DNA of 64,000 nucleotides. It comes from a virus. Within the stretch, counting starts at the first letter, position 1. Each line of letters begins with the position of its first letter. The notes beneath the pieces were generated by a model. It searched no databases. It saw nothing but the letters and a program-made list of their open reading frames with translations, and was not told where the DNA came from. The position numbers were made by a program, and so were the translations under genes. The stretch lies in the IMG/VR virus record IMGVR_UViG_3300047444_000617, positions 1-64,000 of that record. One strand, written 5' to 3'. Of the stretch, positions 7,723 through 15,382 are shown one piece after another.

Positions 7723-8017
7723 CGAGCACCGAGTCCGGTACCTCGTCGAAGCGCTTGGTGTCCCGGATGACTTCGGTGGACAGAGCGTTCCCGTAGCCCT
7801 GGACGGCCACGAGGAGCGCTGCGTTTTCCGTTCGCCCGGTATGGCGCCAGCGTCCGAAGACGAGCCCCTTTCCGGGCCAGATCTTGATGATCCGGGAATT
7901 GGAACAGCGGTAGGGCGGCTCGATCTCGTCGGTGGGGGCCCTATGCATGAAGGGCGTCCCGGGTTGGAGGTTTATCGGGTGCACGAAAAAGGCCCCGATG
8001 TCATGAGTGTTCGGCAT
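7709..8017 (-). CDS. Hypothetical protein
   Basis: 102 residues from ATG 8017. It contains IIKIWPGKGLVFGRWRHTG, then an alpha/beta C-terminus ending DSVLDAYL. No family recognised. It overlaps the following small gene by 14 bases. Confidence 0.62.
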   Translation of the reverse strand: MPNTHDIGAFFVHPINLQPGTPFMHRAPTDEIEPPYRCSNSRIIKIWPGKGLVFGRWRHTGRTENAALLVAVQGYGNALSTEVIRDTKRFDEVPDSVLDAYL

Positions 8018-8055
8018 GACAGGAGCCTATTCGTTGGGCAGCGCGTATTGGTAAG

Positions 8056-8532
8056 TCAGTTCACGCCGGTGGGTTCGTCGAGGTCGTGCTCTGGGGCGTA
8101 GGGGAAATTGTTGAGCGTGCGGTTGATGGCCCTACCTGGGCTCTTTACGCGCTTGAAGTTCCGCCACACATTCGGGGGGACGTCGTAGTAGCCGTACACC
8201 TGGCCGTTGCGGAAGCGGACCCGAAGCGTCTGGGATTCCCTGTCGTAGCCTGCGGCGAGGGTGCGCGGGCGCGGTGGGTTGATCGAGGGTGTCGGCTGGT
8301 AGGGAAGCAGGTCGAAGTCGTCGCCGTCCTTGGCCAGTTGGATGGCGCTGGCCGTTTCCTGGGACATGACGCGGCGGGAGCCTGCTCGGGCCGGGGTGCT
8401 GGCGGGCGGCTGGGGGCGTGCTGTGGCGCCTCCGAGCATGATGCGGTCGTAGGCGTTGCCCGCGCGGCCGTTGGAGCCTGACGTGTCGATCCTGGGGATC
8501 TCGGGGCCGCCTCGGCGGCGTGAAGGGGACAT
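8056..8532 (-). CDS. KTSC-domain protein
   Basis: 158 residues from ATG 8532. The first 70 residues are low-complexity Pro/Arg/Ala. The C-terminal region (about 90-150) reads AAGYDRESQTLRVRFRNG, then VYGYYDVPPNVWRNF and GRAINRTLNNF, the pattern of the small beta KTSC domain, which is found at the C-terminus of some lysyl-tRNA synthetases and alone in phages. Its biochemical role is not established. Confidence 0.72.
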   Translation of the reverse strand: MSPSRRRGGPEIPRIDTSGSNGRAGNAYDRIMLGGATARPQPPASTPARAGSRRVMSQETASAIQLAKDGDDFDLLPYQPTPSINPPRPRTLAAGYDRESQTLRVRFRNGQVYGYYDVPPNVWRNFKRVKSPGRAINRTLNNFPYAPEHDLDEPTGVN

Positions 8533-8620
8533 GCCGTGTTCCTGTCTGCTACAGTCCTTCTCGTAGCCCCCGGGAAGTGCCTCTGCCTAGCAAGCGCCCC
8601 GGGGGATAGCTATATACGCG

Positions 8621-8658
8621 AACAGCCCCATCCCGATGTCGACGGGAGTGGGGCTGTT
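8621..8658 (-). terminator. Hairpin terminator after the 8671 gene
   Basis: AACAGCCCCATCCCG (8621-8635) pairs with CGGGAGTGGGGCTGTT (8643-8658) around a 7-base loop, just past the stop of the minus-strand gene ending at 8671. A second GC-rich inverted repeat (CCCCCGGG / CCCGGGGG) lies at about 8567-8605. Confidence 0.75.
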
Positions 8659-8670
8659 GTCGTTCTCGCG

Positions 8671-9081
8671 TCAGGCGGGGACGTTCGCCACGGTGGAGGC
8701 GATGGCCGGGACGTTGGCGAGGCCGGGAGCGGTCGCCGTGCCCGCGTTGCGTGTGCCCTCGTAGACGGCGGTGCCGTTCAGGCGGTCGTCAGCCTCGGGG
8801 CCGCCGGGGTGCGCGGCTGCCTCCTCCGGGGTCAGTACGACCAGTCCGGCGTTGGAGGTGGCCGGGTCGATGCCGATGGCGCGCTGGGCGGCGGGGTCGG
8901 GCAACTGGGCGTGGACGAAGACCTGGCCGGGGATGCCGTCCACGTTCTCGTACTTGGTGCCGTGCTGGACGGTCCAGCCAAGGTTGGGGTGGTCCCAGTC
9001 GGACGAGCGGCCGGGGACGACGGCGGGGATGGCGGCCGGGGTCTCGCCGACCGGGGCCTCGGTGTTCTTTGCAGCAGCCAC
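8671..9081 (-). CDS. Hypothetical protein, possible virion component
   Basis: 136 residues from ATG 9081. Ala/Pro-rich ends surround a central part with WDHPNLGWTVQHGTKYEN. The motif WTVQ recurs in the next small gene (GWTVQQNR), hinting at shared ancestry of a short segment. No known family. Confidence 0.63.
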   Translation of the reverse strand: MAAAKNTEAPVGETPAAIPAVVPGRSSDWDHPNLGWTVQHGTKYENVDGIPGQVFVHAQLPDPAAQRAIGIDPATSNAGLVVLTPEEAAAHPGGPEADDRLNGTAVYEGTRNAGTATAPGLANVPAIASTVANVPA

Positions 9082-9101
9082 TGTGCTTCCTCTTCTGTGG
9101 G

Positions 9102-9233
9102 TTACCGGTTTTGCTGGACTGTCCAGCCCGGCTCTTGCACCGGACCCTCTTCGTCCTCTACACGATTATGCGGGCAGTCAGGCCCTGAATAGACATGCTG
9201 GCCGTCTTCGAATACGCAACGGGATGTGTACAT
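9102..9233 (-). CDS. Small hypothetical protein
   Basis: 43 residues from ATG 9233, with GTAGGAG eight bases upstream. It begins MYTSRCVFEDGQHVYSGPDC and ends GWTVQQNR. The two cysteines and compact size suggest a small metal- or disulphide-stabilised protein; function unknown. Confidence 0.6.
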   Translation of the reverse strand: MYTSRCVFEDGQHVYSGPDCPHNRVEDEEGPVQEPGWTVQQNR

Positions 9234-9242
9234 GTGGGTCTC

Positions 9243-9431
9243 CTACAGGGAACTGCCTGCCTCGGTATTCGAGCCTAGCGGCATTCCGCCTGGGGTTTCC
9301 CATGGCTGCATTCCGGCGAACTGGTCGGCGGAGAGCATTGAGGTGCGCAAGGGTGCGCCGTTGATGGTGAAGGCGTAGCCGCCTGCGTAGGCGTCTCCGG
9401 TGGCGGGGATAGGTTCAGGCGTCTGGGGCAC
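9243..9431 (-). CDS. Small hypothetical protein
   Basis: 62 residues from ATG 9431, overlapping the preceding gene by 17 bases. Rich in Pro, Gly and Ala, with no motif I recognise. Confidence 0.55.
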   Translation of the reverse strand: MPQTPEPIPATGDAYAGGYAFTINGAPLRTSMLSADQFAGMQPWETPGGMPLGSNTEAGSSL

Positions 9432-9621
9432 GGTTACCTCCTCGGGCGGCGTCGAAGCCGGAGCGCAGGCGGGTGAGCCTGGTCTGGTACGTGCGGAGTT
9501 TGGCCATGTGCTCGCAGGCGGCCTCGACGAGTTGGCCGACTTCGGTGACGCATCGGTCGAGGAGGTCTTCGATGTCAGCGATGTCGTCGTGGTCGCGCGT
9601 CTGGGGAAGCAGCGGCATCAC
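9415..9621 (-). CDS. Small coiled-coil protein
   Basis: 68 residues from ATG 9621. Largely one amphipathic helix (IEDLLDRCVTEVGQLVEAAC). It overlaps the upstream membrane gene by 4 bases, so the two are probably co-translated and may interact. Confidence 0.6.
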   Translation of the reverse strand: MMPLLPQTRDHDDIADIEDLLDRCVTEVGQLVEAACEHMAKLRTYQTRLTRLRSGFDAARGGNRAPDA

Positions 9622-9962
9622 GAACTCCTCCGTCTGCGCGGCCGGGGGGTTCCCTCGCTCTGGAAGAGGTCGAGGACGTCTTCGAGCACCTCGGTGACGG
9701 TGGCCTGGACGGTGATGCTGTCGCGGGTGGCCTGGACGAGGTCGCGGGCGGTGGTGACCATCTGCTCGGCCAGGGGTACGACGCGTTCGGTCAGTGCGCG
9801 CAGGCGTCTGTTTTCGGCTACTTCCCGGCGGTAGGCCTTGCCGGAGACGACGACTTCTGTGACGAAGACGGCGAATATGAATGCAGCAATCGGCCCCAGG
9901 ACGAGTGGACTGTCTACGGACAGGCCGCCCGACCCGGAGGCCGATGCGAGGAAAACAAACAT
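9618..9962 (-). CDS. Membrane protein with coiled-coil tail
   Basis: 114 residues from ATG 9962. Residues about 20-40 (LVLGPIAAFIFAVFVTEVVV) form one membrane segment, and a long charged coiled coil of about 70 residues follows. A holin-like or membrane-scaffold role is possible but not shown. The start codon lies inside the 3' arm of a long hairpin (9960-10016), so translation may depend on RNA structure. Confidence 0.65.
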   Translation of the reverse strand: MFVFLASASGSGGLSVDSPLVLGPIAAFIFAVFVTEVVVSGKAYRREVAENRRLRALTERVVPLAEQMVTTARDLVQATRDSITVQATVTEVLEDVLDLFQSEGTPRPRRRRSS

Positions 9963-10016
9963 CCCGGGTACCGCCCGTCGCTGATTTATGCTTGCGACTT
10001 AATGGTACCCGGGATG
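9960..10016 (-). terminator. Long hairpin covering a start codon
   Basis: Perfect 13-base arms CATCCCGGGTACC (9960-9972) and GGTACCCGGGATG (10004-10016), with an inner GTCGC/GCGAC stem. It follows the HicA-like gene and overlaps the ATG of the 9618-9962 gene. It may be a terminator, a translational block, or both. Confidence 0.6.
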
Positions 10017-10028
10017 CGGTATTCAGTT

Positions 10029-10238
10029 TTAGATATGAAGGCCAGCCTTCTTGAGCTGATTCTTGGTCTTGATCCAGCCGGGCGTTGCCCCGGTCAGACC
10101 GCAGACCGAAGCGACCTTGCCGTCAGGGGTCGTCCACTTGATGTGGTTGCCGCCAGTGATCTCCACCGTCCACTTCTGCTTCCGGGCGGCCTTGGCCACC
10201 TTCTCGATTTCCTTGTCCGCGCCCAGTCTCTGGGACAT
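10029..10238 (-). CDS. HicA-like small protein
   Basis: 69 residues from ATG 10238. The fold pattern is that of HicA-type mRNA interferases (small dsRNA-binding-like): a helix, then WTVEITGGNHIKWTTPDG with the conserved His after Gly-Asn, and a C-terminal helix. No HicB-like antitoxin is adjacent. It may act on RNA, or be a retained RNA-binding relative. The last codons before the stop are CTT CAT ATC, one of the repeated in-frame words. Confidence 0.62.
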   Translation of the reverse strand: MSQRLGADKEIEKVAKAARKQKWTVEITGGNHIKWTTPDGKVASVCGLTGATPGWIKTKNQLKKAGLHI

Positions 10239-10439
10239 CGGGTGTCGCCTTCCTGTGGGGTAGGTAGCAACTCGTTGTAGCTACAGAATATGGTGACGAG
10301 CTATCAGTTCGCAAGGGGTTCCGGCGGACCACTTGCTGTGACCCGGGACACCTACCGCCGGTAGCCTCTTGACAGGTTCGACGTTCAACTTCCGCGTAGG
10401 CCCCCTTTCGCCAGGTGGCTGGATTCATACACTGGACCC

Positions 10440-10610
10440 ATGGCTAGACGTACCGAGGGTCGCAGGGCTACCGGGTGTCTCTCCTATGACGACGCCGCGA
10501 AACGCCTGCATGAGCTACGAGACATGTTCCATGACCTCAAGCTCCCGCGTTCTGTCGCGGTAGACAAGTGGGGACAGGGGTACGCCGTGTTCGTTTTCGA
10601 CACCCCCTGA
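10440..10610 (+). CDS. Small plus-strand hypothetical protein
   Basis: 56 residues from ATG 10440, ending FVFDTP. A -10-like TACACT at 10428-10433 lies only 6 bases before the ATG, as in leaderless Streptomyces transcripts. A strong terminator follows at 10621. The isolated, terminator-bounded plus-strand position resembles other regulatory micro-genes here. Confidence 0.6.
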   Translation: MARRTEGRRATGCLSYDDAAKRLHELRDMFHDLKLPRSVAVDKWGQGYAVFVFDTP

Positions 10611-10620
10611 GCATACGAAT

Positions 10621-10654
10621 GAGCCCCGGCTACCTGGTGTGGTAGCCGGGGCTC
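10621..10654. terminator. Bidirectional hairpin terminator
   Basis: Perfect 13-base stem GAGCCCCGGCTAC with an 8-base loop, between the plus-strand 10440 gene and the minus-strand 10657 gene, which converge here. Confidence 0.85.
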
Positions 10655-10656
10655 GG

Positions 10657-11790
10657 TCATTTGGGCAGGTGGCGCCTGCGCAGGGGGTCGTGGCGCTGCG
10701 CGCCGACCGGAACGACCTGGGTCGGCGGGTCGACGTTCTCCGGCAGCTCCTCCAGTTTGGTCCAGTAGGGCTCGACCCATTTCGTCGTGGACTGGGTGCG
10801 CTCGTTGGTCTTTCCCGGCCCGAACCACACGGTCTTGAAGTGACCGGCGCGGTGCTGCGGGCCGTACTCGACGCCGGAGGGGATGGAGATCGCCGACCGG
10901 TCGGCGCTGTTCGCCCGGCGTCGCGCTTCGTGTAGCGCCGGGCCTACGTACCAGCCCACCCGCACCCAGAAGGGGTCGCGGTCGCGGGGCTTGCGTCCCT
11001 TGCCGGTCTTCCTGCGGCCGGTGACGTTGACCGGTGGCTCCTGAACGTCGCGGTTGTCGCAGCACAGGTAGGTGATGACGGAGAAGGCTGCCTGCAACAG
11101 CGGGCCGAACGTCTTGATGGCATCGCTGCGGTCCCTGCCGTCCTGCGGGTCTCCGTGCCACGACAGCAGGTGCGTGACGGCCTCCTTGACCGTGAAGGCA
11201 TCCCGGCCAGTCGGCAGGGGGATCAGGTCCCTCTGACCGCCGGGGACCAGCTCGCCGGTCTCCTCGTCCACATGGTCGTAGAAGAACAGCACCCCCAGGC
11301 CTTCGCGCTGCGGGTCGTTGGTGTTGCACAGTGCGCTTCCGACCCAGCCGAAGATGAAGAACCCGCGCACGTAGCTGGTGGGAGTTACTCCGCGCTTCTC
11401 CTTCACTGGCCAGGGGTCGGGGAGTACGACCATGGGGTTGATGTGCGGGAGACGGTCGAAGATGCGGCCGGGCACCTTGTCCATCTTGCTGCGGTAGAGC
11501 GCGGCGGCCAGCTCCTCGTCGAGGTCGTAGGCCACGCGGCCGTTGCGCTTCCACATGTCGCAGACGGCGATCTCGCCCATCAGATCGCCGACCTTGACGC
11601 GCGTCTCCAGGTCGTAACTGACCGCGTCCTCGTAGTCCCAGGTGAAGGAGATCCCCCGGGACAGGCTGTTGAGCTTGCGGGCGATGTTGGGCACGCTCCG
11701 CAGCTCGTTTCCCGCCTCGGTGAGCATGTCCACGTGGCGCGTGGCGAAGCGGTGCGCGCGTACCCCGCTGGTGGTCTTGCGTGATGCCAT
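10657..11790 (-). CDS. Large hypothetical protein with tryptophan-rich C-terminus
   Basis: 377 residues from ATG 11790. The middle is hydrophobic (SYVRGFFIFGWVGSALC, VLFFYDHVDE). The C-terminal third holds GHFKTVWFGPGK and KWVEPYWTKLEELP, a GHxxxxWxGPG...WxxPYW pattern I associate with uncharacterised proteins of actinobacterial plasmids and phages. No catalytic motif can be named. It is a single-gene unit with its own promoter and terminator, and it is unusually long for this block. Confidence 0.75.
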   Translation of the reverse strand: MASRKTTSGVRAHRFATRHVDMLTEAGNELRSVPNIARKLNSLSRGISFTWDYEDAVSYDLETRVKVGDLMGEIAVCDMWKRNGRVAYDLDEELAAALYRSKMDKVPGRIFDRLPHINPMVVLPDPWPVKEKRGVTPTSYVRGFFIFGWVGSALCNTNDPQREGLGVLFFYDHVDEETGELVPGGQRDLIPLPTGRDAFTVKEAVTHLLSWHGDPQDGRDRSDAIKTFGPLLQAAFSVITYLCCDNRDVQEPPVNVTGRRKTGKGRKPRDRDPFWVRVGWYVGPALHEARRRANSADRSAISIPSGVEYGPQHRAGHFKTVWFGPGKTNERTQSTTKWVEPYWTKLEELPENVDPPTQVVPVGAQRHDPLRRRHLPK

Positions 11791-12090
11791 CGGTTCCTCC
11801 CGGACGTGCCAGATCCTACAGCCGGGAGGCTACCGCTGTGACTACTCTCACGCAAGTGGTTTTTACGAATAACTTGCTTATGTTTTCGGGAAATAAGGGA
11901 GCCCCGCCCACGCGCCACGGGGAGACGCACAGACGGGGCTCCTAGGAGGGAGTGAACCTCCTCTTCCCCTCAAGCACGTCCCCGGGACTGCGAGAGGGGG
12001 TTGGGCACCCATTCCGACCGCTCGACCTGTCCAGGGTGGGGACGGTCGGAATGGGCATCTATGGAAGTCCTTGCGGACTAGGCTTGGTTC
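11791..12090. other. 300-base divergent intergenic region
   Basis: Holds the promoter of the 10657 gene and two hairpins: GGAGCCCCG / CGGGGCTCC at 11898-11906 and 11934-11942, and a perfect 13-base stem CCCATTCCGACCG at 12008-12020 and 12043-12055. A candidate -10 (TAGGCT) lies close before the plus-strand ATG at 12091, suggesting a leaderless message. No coding frame in it is convincing. Confidence 0.6.
11827..11855 (-). promoter_or_regulatory. Promoter of the 10657 gene
   Basis: -35 TTGCGT (11850-11855), 17-base spacer, -10 TAGCCT (11827-11832) on the minus strand. A CCTCCCGG...CCGGGAGG inverted repeat lies between it and the start codon, a possible operator. Confidence 0.5.
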
Positions 12091-12495
12091 ATGGCAGAGG
12101 CTTTCGTTGGGGACGACGTCCATCACCTTGCATGTGGCGTCTGCCCCTCCCGGTCCTATCCAGTTGGTGGATTCGACGTATTTGAACGTCCGTCGAAGGA
12201 CTGTCCGTTCAACCCGACCGACGGCCACCGTTACACCGCCGACGGAACGCCGGTGTGTGTGCACCCGGAGAAGGTCGGACTCCCGGCCAAGCGGTACAAG
12301 AGCGAGGGCGTACCTGTGACGGCCGAGGTGGATCTCCCCACCGAGGAGTCCGACCTCGTTCCCTACCTGCATGACTTGCTGTATGGCGCTGCGCCGGTCC
12401 TGCTCGAAGAGATCATCTCTCGGGCCTCCAGTGAGATCCGGCGAGTGTTCCCGCACCTCGACCCGGCGACGGTCCTGCGCAGCGCCTTCAACTAG
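12091..12495 (+). CDS. Plus-strand hypothetical protein
   Basis: 134 residues from ATG 12091. The N-terminal half has Cys/His positions (HHLACGVC, DCPFNPTDGH, PVCVHPEK) that might bind metal. The C-terminal half is helical (YLHDLLYGAAPVLLEEII). It is an isolated plus-strand unit behind two hairpins, facing a convergent minus-strand gene 3 bases away. Confidence 0.65.
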   Translation: MAEAFVGDDVHHLACGVCPSRSYPVGGFDVFERPSKDCPFNPTDGHRYTADGTPVCVHPEKVGLPAKRYKSEGVPVTAEVDLPTEESDLVPYLHDLLYGAAPVLLEEIISRASSEIRRVFPHLDPATVLRSAFN

Positions 12496-12498
12496 CTG

Positions 12499-13080
12499 TT
12501 ACGCGGCGACGGCGAAGTCGATGACGTGGGAGAGCCCCATGTTCAAAAACCCCGCCTGCTCGTACTTCTCCTTCAGGATCGCCAGGCGCCGCTGCGCCTC
12601 CTCGTGCCCGACCCAGTAACGCTCCGGCGGCTCGCCCCAGGCCACGGTATACGCCTGGTGGGTGTAGTCGCCCTGGCGCCAGTCGGTGTGCTCCTGGTCG
12701 GTCTGGTGGATCACGTGGACGCCGACCCGGTCCGTGATCCGGTCCAGGAGCTGCGGCTGCGCGATCATGGCGTGGGTCATCTCGTCCACCGGGATCGCTA
12801 CCGGTACCTCGGACAGCTTCTCGTCGCCGGTCATCTCGTAGACGGCCGCCTTGAGGGCGAGGGCACGCAGGCCCTCCTCCAACAGCGGGGCCTTGTCGGT
12901 GTCCTGGTCGTACCGGCTGATGATCGGCGTGCCCGAGAAGCAGGTCCAGTCGGCGTCGTACCGGAGCGTGGCCACGACGAAGGCGGGGAACTCCTTGTCG
13001 GCCTTGATGGACGCCAGGATCTCCTTGGCCCGGACCGCCACGTCCTCGACGGCGGGCATGGTATTCGTCGAATTGATCAC
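12499..13080 (-). CDS. Hypothetical protein
   Basis: 193 residues from GTG 13080, with AGGAGAG upstream. A soluble alpha/beta protein with EMTHAMIAQPQLLDRITDRV and a Trp-rich middle (YTVAWGEPPERYWVGHEEA). No family recognised. Confidence 0.65.
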   Translation of the reverse strand: MINSTNTMPAVEDVAVRAKEILASIKADKEFPAFVVATLRYDADWTCFSGTPIISRYDQDTDKAPLLEEGLRALALKAAVYEMTGDEKLSEVPVAIPVDEMTHAMIAQPQLLDRITDRVGVHVIHQTDQEHTDWRQGDYTHQAYTVAWGEPPERYWVGHEEAQRRLAILKEKYEQAGFLNMGLSHVIDFAVAA

Positions 13081-13117
13081 TGCAGCACTCTCCTAGGTCG
13101 GTTGTGTGCATCTGCTG

Positions 13118-13161
13118 ACCCGCCCGACCGCCGCTGTCCTTCTGGTCACGGCCGGGCGGGT
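13118..13161 (-). terminator. Hairpin terminator after the 13164 gene
   Basis: ACCCGCCCG (13118-13126) pairs with CGGGCGGGT (13153-13161), directly downstream of the minus-strand stop at 13164. Confidence 0.6.
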
Positions 13162-13163
13162 GG

Positions 13164-13469
13164 TCATATGAGGCGGCGGTGCCTGCCACGGGGTCGCTCG
13201 AAGGGGGCAGGAACTTCGTTGAGGTCACCGGAGATCACCGTCTCCAGCACCTGGTCGCCGAGGTCGCGCATGCAGCCCTCGCAGGCGTACATCGGGACGG
13301 AGTGCCCCGCACACGTCGCGGGTCCTATCCAGGTCACTCGGGTCCGCGTCCGGCCGCAGTACAGCCAGCACCTGCCGGTCTCCCAGTGATTCCCGTCGTC
13401 GGTACCGGCGGTCCTGGTGGGCCAGGCGAGCGCGTGCTGGACCATGTCCGGCTCGGCTCCGACTAACAC
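13164..13469 (-). CDS. Hypothetical Cys-rich protein
   Basis: 101 residues from GTG 13469. It has several Cys (CWLYCG, ATCAGH, YACEGCMRDLGD), suggesting a zinc-binding module, and a basic C-terminus. It overlaps the gene upstream by 7 bases. Confidence 0.6.
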   Translation of the reverse strand: MLVGAEPDMVQHALAWPTRTAGTDDGNHWETGRCWLYCGRTRTRVTWIGPATCAGHSVPMYACEGCMRDLGDQVLETVISGDLNEVPAPFERPRGRHRRLI

Positions 13470-13717
13470 GAGCCGGTCCCTGTGGAGCGTTGGTTGGCCA
13501 TGGACACGCGCAACCGCAGTTCTCTGCGGGCGCTGACGGGCTCCACGTTGCCCACGGTTGTGTCCCAGAGCTTTCGGGACGACAAGCCGACCACGTGCAG
13601 TACCTCCCCGTCCACACTCGTCACTTCCGCGAAGGCGGAAGCCACCTTGTCCTCGACGATGTGTCCGATCAGTGCTGCTGCTCCGTCTGCGTACTGGTCC
13701 TCGTCGGTGTTGAGCAT
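13463..13717 (-). CDS. Small hypothetical protein
   Basis: 84 residues from ATG 13717, preceded by GGAGG. It begins MLNTDEDQYADGAAALIGHI and has a beta-rich end (LRLRVSMANQ). It overlaps both neighbours. Confidence 0.6.
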   Translation of the reverse strand: MLNTDEDQYADGAAALIGHIVEDKVASAFAEVTSVDGEVLHVVGLSSRKLWDTTVGNVEPVSARRELRLRVSMANQRSTGTGSC

Positions 13718-13983
13718 TCCGGAGCCTCCTTCCGGGAGTTCTCCGCGCGAAGTTCGGCCAGTTCGTCGAGGCACGCCGCCAGGTCTATGGCGACGTCCGG
13801 GCGGCAGCGGCCCAACTGGATCAGAGGGTTCTCGATGGCCGCAGACTCTCGGTCGACGGAGGGAAGCACGATCTCGACCCGTGCAAGTGCGTCCTTCAGG
13901 GCCTTGACCGCGACATCCGCGTCGGCAACGGACCACCTGCGGGGATCGGGGGTTGTCCCCGACAACGTTCTCGTACCCACCAC
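13669..13983 (-). CDS. Small helical hypothetical protein
   Basis: 104 residues from GTG 13983, chosen because GAAGGAG sits 6-7 bases upstream; TTG 14019 would add 12 residues. A helical core VADADVAVKALKDALARVEI is followed by LDELAELRAEN. It lies next to the divergent XRE regulator, so it is probably under its control. Confidence 0.58.
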   Translation of the reverse strand: MVGTRTLSGTTPDPRRWSVADADVAVKALKDALARVEIVLPSVDRESAAIENPLIQLGRCRPDVAIDLAACLDELAELRAENSRKEAPECSTPTRTSTQTEQQH

Positions 13984-14207
13984 GGTTTCTCCTTCGCCCA
14001 GCTCGCGGCCAGATACCAACAGCCGCGCAACGAACAGCGGTTGGAAAGGTGAGTGACAGCGTCACCACTCTCCGCTAGGTAGGATGCCCCCTAACGGCCC
14101 GTCATGCAAGTGCACGCGCTAGGCAAGTGCGCGATCGAGTGAAGGCTGTCCCGGACTATGAGGTGGTGGCAGACTGTGGGGAAGTACCCGCAACCAGGGA
14201 GGTCGCC

Positions 14208-15071
14208 TTGGCGGACAGTCCGACCGTGCTGAAGCGACGGCTCGGCGCCGAGCTGCGCAAGATGCGCCGTGCCCAGAACCTGACCACCGCGCAGGTTTCG
14301 AAGGCGCTGGGCTGGTCCGAGTCCAAGGTCAGCCGCATCGAGACGGGCAAGTCTCCGCTGTCTGACCAGGATGCCAAACTTCTGCTTGCGCAGTACGGGG
14401 TTGAGAAAGCCGAGGAAGTACGGCAGTTCATCTCTCTGGTGCGCAAGAGCCGACAGAACGGTTGGTGGCACTCCTTCGGGGATGCCCTGCCCGAGTGGTT
14501 CAAGCCCTACCTAGGGTTCGAGACGGACGCGGCGTCGATCTGGACGTATCAGAACGAGCTGGTGCCTGGCCTGCTGCAGACCGAGAGGTACGCCCAGGCG
14601 GTTATCCGTTCGACAGAGGTGAGCTTCTCCTCCGAAGAGGTGGAGACTCGCGCAAGTGCACGCGTACAGCGCCAGGACATCCTGACCTCCGACAACGCTC
14701 CCAAACTCTGGGCGGTCCTCAACGAGGCGGTGATCCGTCGGGTTGTTGGCTCACCTGTCATCATGCAGGAGCAGTTGAATGCCCTGGCGGACGTGGCGTA
14801 CTCGCTCCCGAACGTCACGGTCCAGGTGCTGCCATTCGACGCCGGGGCCCATGTCTCGATGGGCTACAGCTTCTCCTACCTGTCCTTCGAGGATGTACCC
14901 GGCTCCATCGTCTACTCGGAAGGGATCACGAGCGGCACGTACTTCGACAAGCCATCCGACCTGAGCCGTCACGAGGATATGTTCCAGCGGCTGGTCGCCG
15001 CGTCCGAGCGGCCCGAGAAGTCCATCACCATGATCAGAAACATCGCAGAGGAATTCAGCCATGCAGGGTAA
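14208..15071 (+). CDS. XRE-family regulator with DUF5753 domain
   Basis: 287 residues from TTG 14208, chosen because GGGAGG lies 7 bases upstream; longer GTG starts exist. Residues about 10-65 are a lambda-type HTH (QVSKALGWSESKVSRIETGK). The rest matches the DUF5753 domain (YQNELVPGLLQTERYAQAVI, VLPFDAGAH, YFDKPSDLSRHEDMF). These regulators abound on Streptomyces chromosomes, paired with DUF397 proteins as here. On a phage it may act as a lysogeny repressor or interfere with host developmental regulators. Confidence 0.88.
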   Translation: MADSPTVLKRRLGAELRKMRRAQNLTTAQVSKALGWSESKVSRIETGKSPLSDQDAKLLLAQYGVEKAEEVRQFISLVRKSRQNGWWHSFGDALPEWFKPYLGFETDAASIWTYQNELVPGLLQTERYAQAVIRSTEVSFSSEEVETRASARVQRQDILTSDNAPKLWAVLNEAVIRRVVGSPVIMQEQLNALADVAYSLPNVTVQVLPFDAGAHVSMGYSFSYLSFEDVPGSIVYSEGITSGTYFDKPSDLSRHEDMFQRLVAASERPEKSITMIRNIAEEFSHAG

Positions 15072-15261
15072 GCCCGACCTCGTATTCGTCAAGAGCAGCT
15101 TCAGCAACGGAACGGCCGAGTGTGTCGAGGTCGCCAAGAAGGCCGATGGCGGCCGTGTCGTCCGCGACTCCAAGAACCCCAAGGGTGCGACGCTCGACTT
15201 CACGGAGGGCGAGTGGTCCGCGTTCATCAAGGCCGCGCAGGCCGGAGAGTTCGACAACTGA
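15061..15261 (+). CDS. DUF397 protein, partner of the XRE regulator
   Basis: 66 residues from ATG 15061, overlapping the regulator by 11 bases. The core KSSFSNGTAECVEVAK, VRDSKNPKGATLDFTEGEWSAF matches DUF397. In Streptomyces such proteins are encoded beside XRE-DUF5753 regulators, and the pairs behave like regulator/antagonist or toxin-antitoxin modules. A terminator follows at once. Confidence 0.88.
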   Translation: MQGKPDLVFVKSSFSNGTAECVEVAKKADGGRVVRDSKNPKGATLDFTEGEWSAFIKAAQAGEFDN

Positions 15262-15273
15262 GCTAGCGCATAG

Positions 15274-15310
15274 AGAAGCCCCCGGCCTCGCATTGAGGTC
15301 GGGGGCTTCT
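15274..15310. terminator. Bidirectional hairpin terminator
   Basis: AGAAGCCCCCGGCCTC (15274-15289) and its near-complement (15295-15310), one mismatch, 5-base loop, between the DUF397 gene and the convergent minus-strand genes. Confidence 0.85.
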
Positions 15311-15316
15311 GCGTGC

Positions 15317-15382
15317 CTACAGTCGCTCGGCGAAGAAGGCCGCGTACAGGATGTCCCGTACGGCCTCCAGGAACCGCCTCAC
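15317..15382 (-). CDS. Possible 21-residue micro-protein
   Basis: From GTG 15382 (VRRFLEAVRDILYAAFFAERL), overlapping the stop of the upstream small membrane gene as GTGA and ending just before the terminator. It is an amphipathic helix. Very short, so it may be chance. Confidence 0.3.
   Translation of the reverse strand: MRRFLEAVRDILYAAFFAERL

Noticed and set aside
11878-12456. A 192-codon minus-strand frame opposite the 12091 gene
   Set aside because: It covers two intergenic hairpins and has no ribosome site, while the plus-strand frame has a better start and ordered Cys/His positions.
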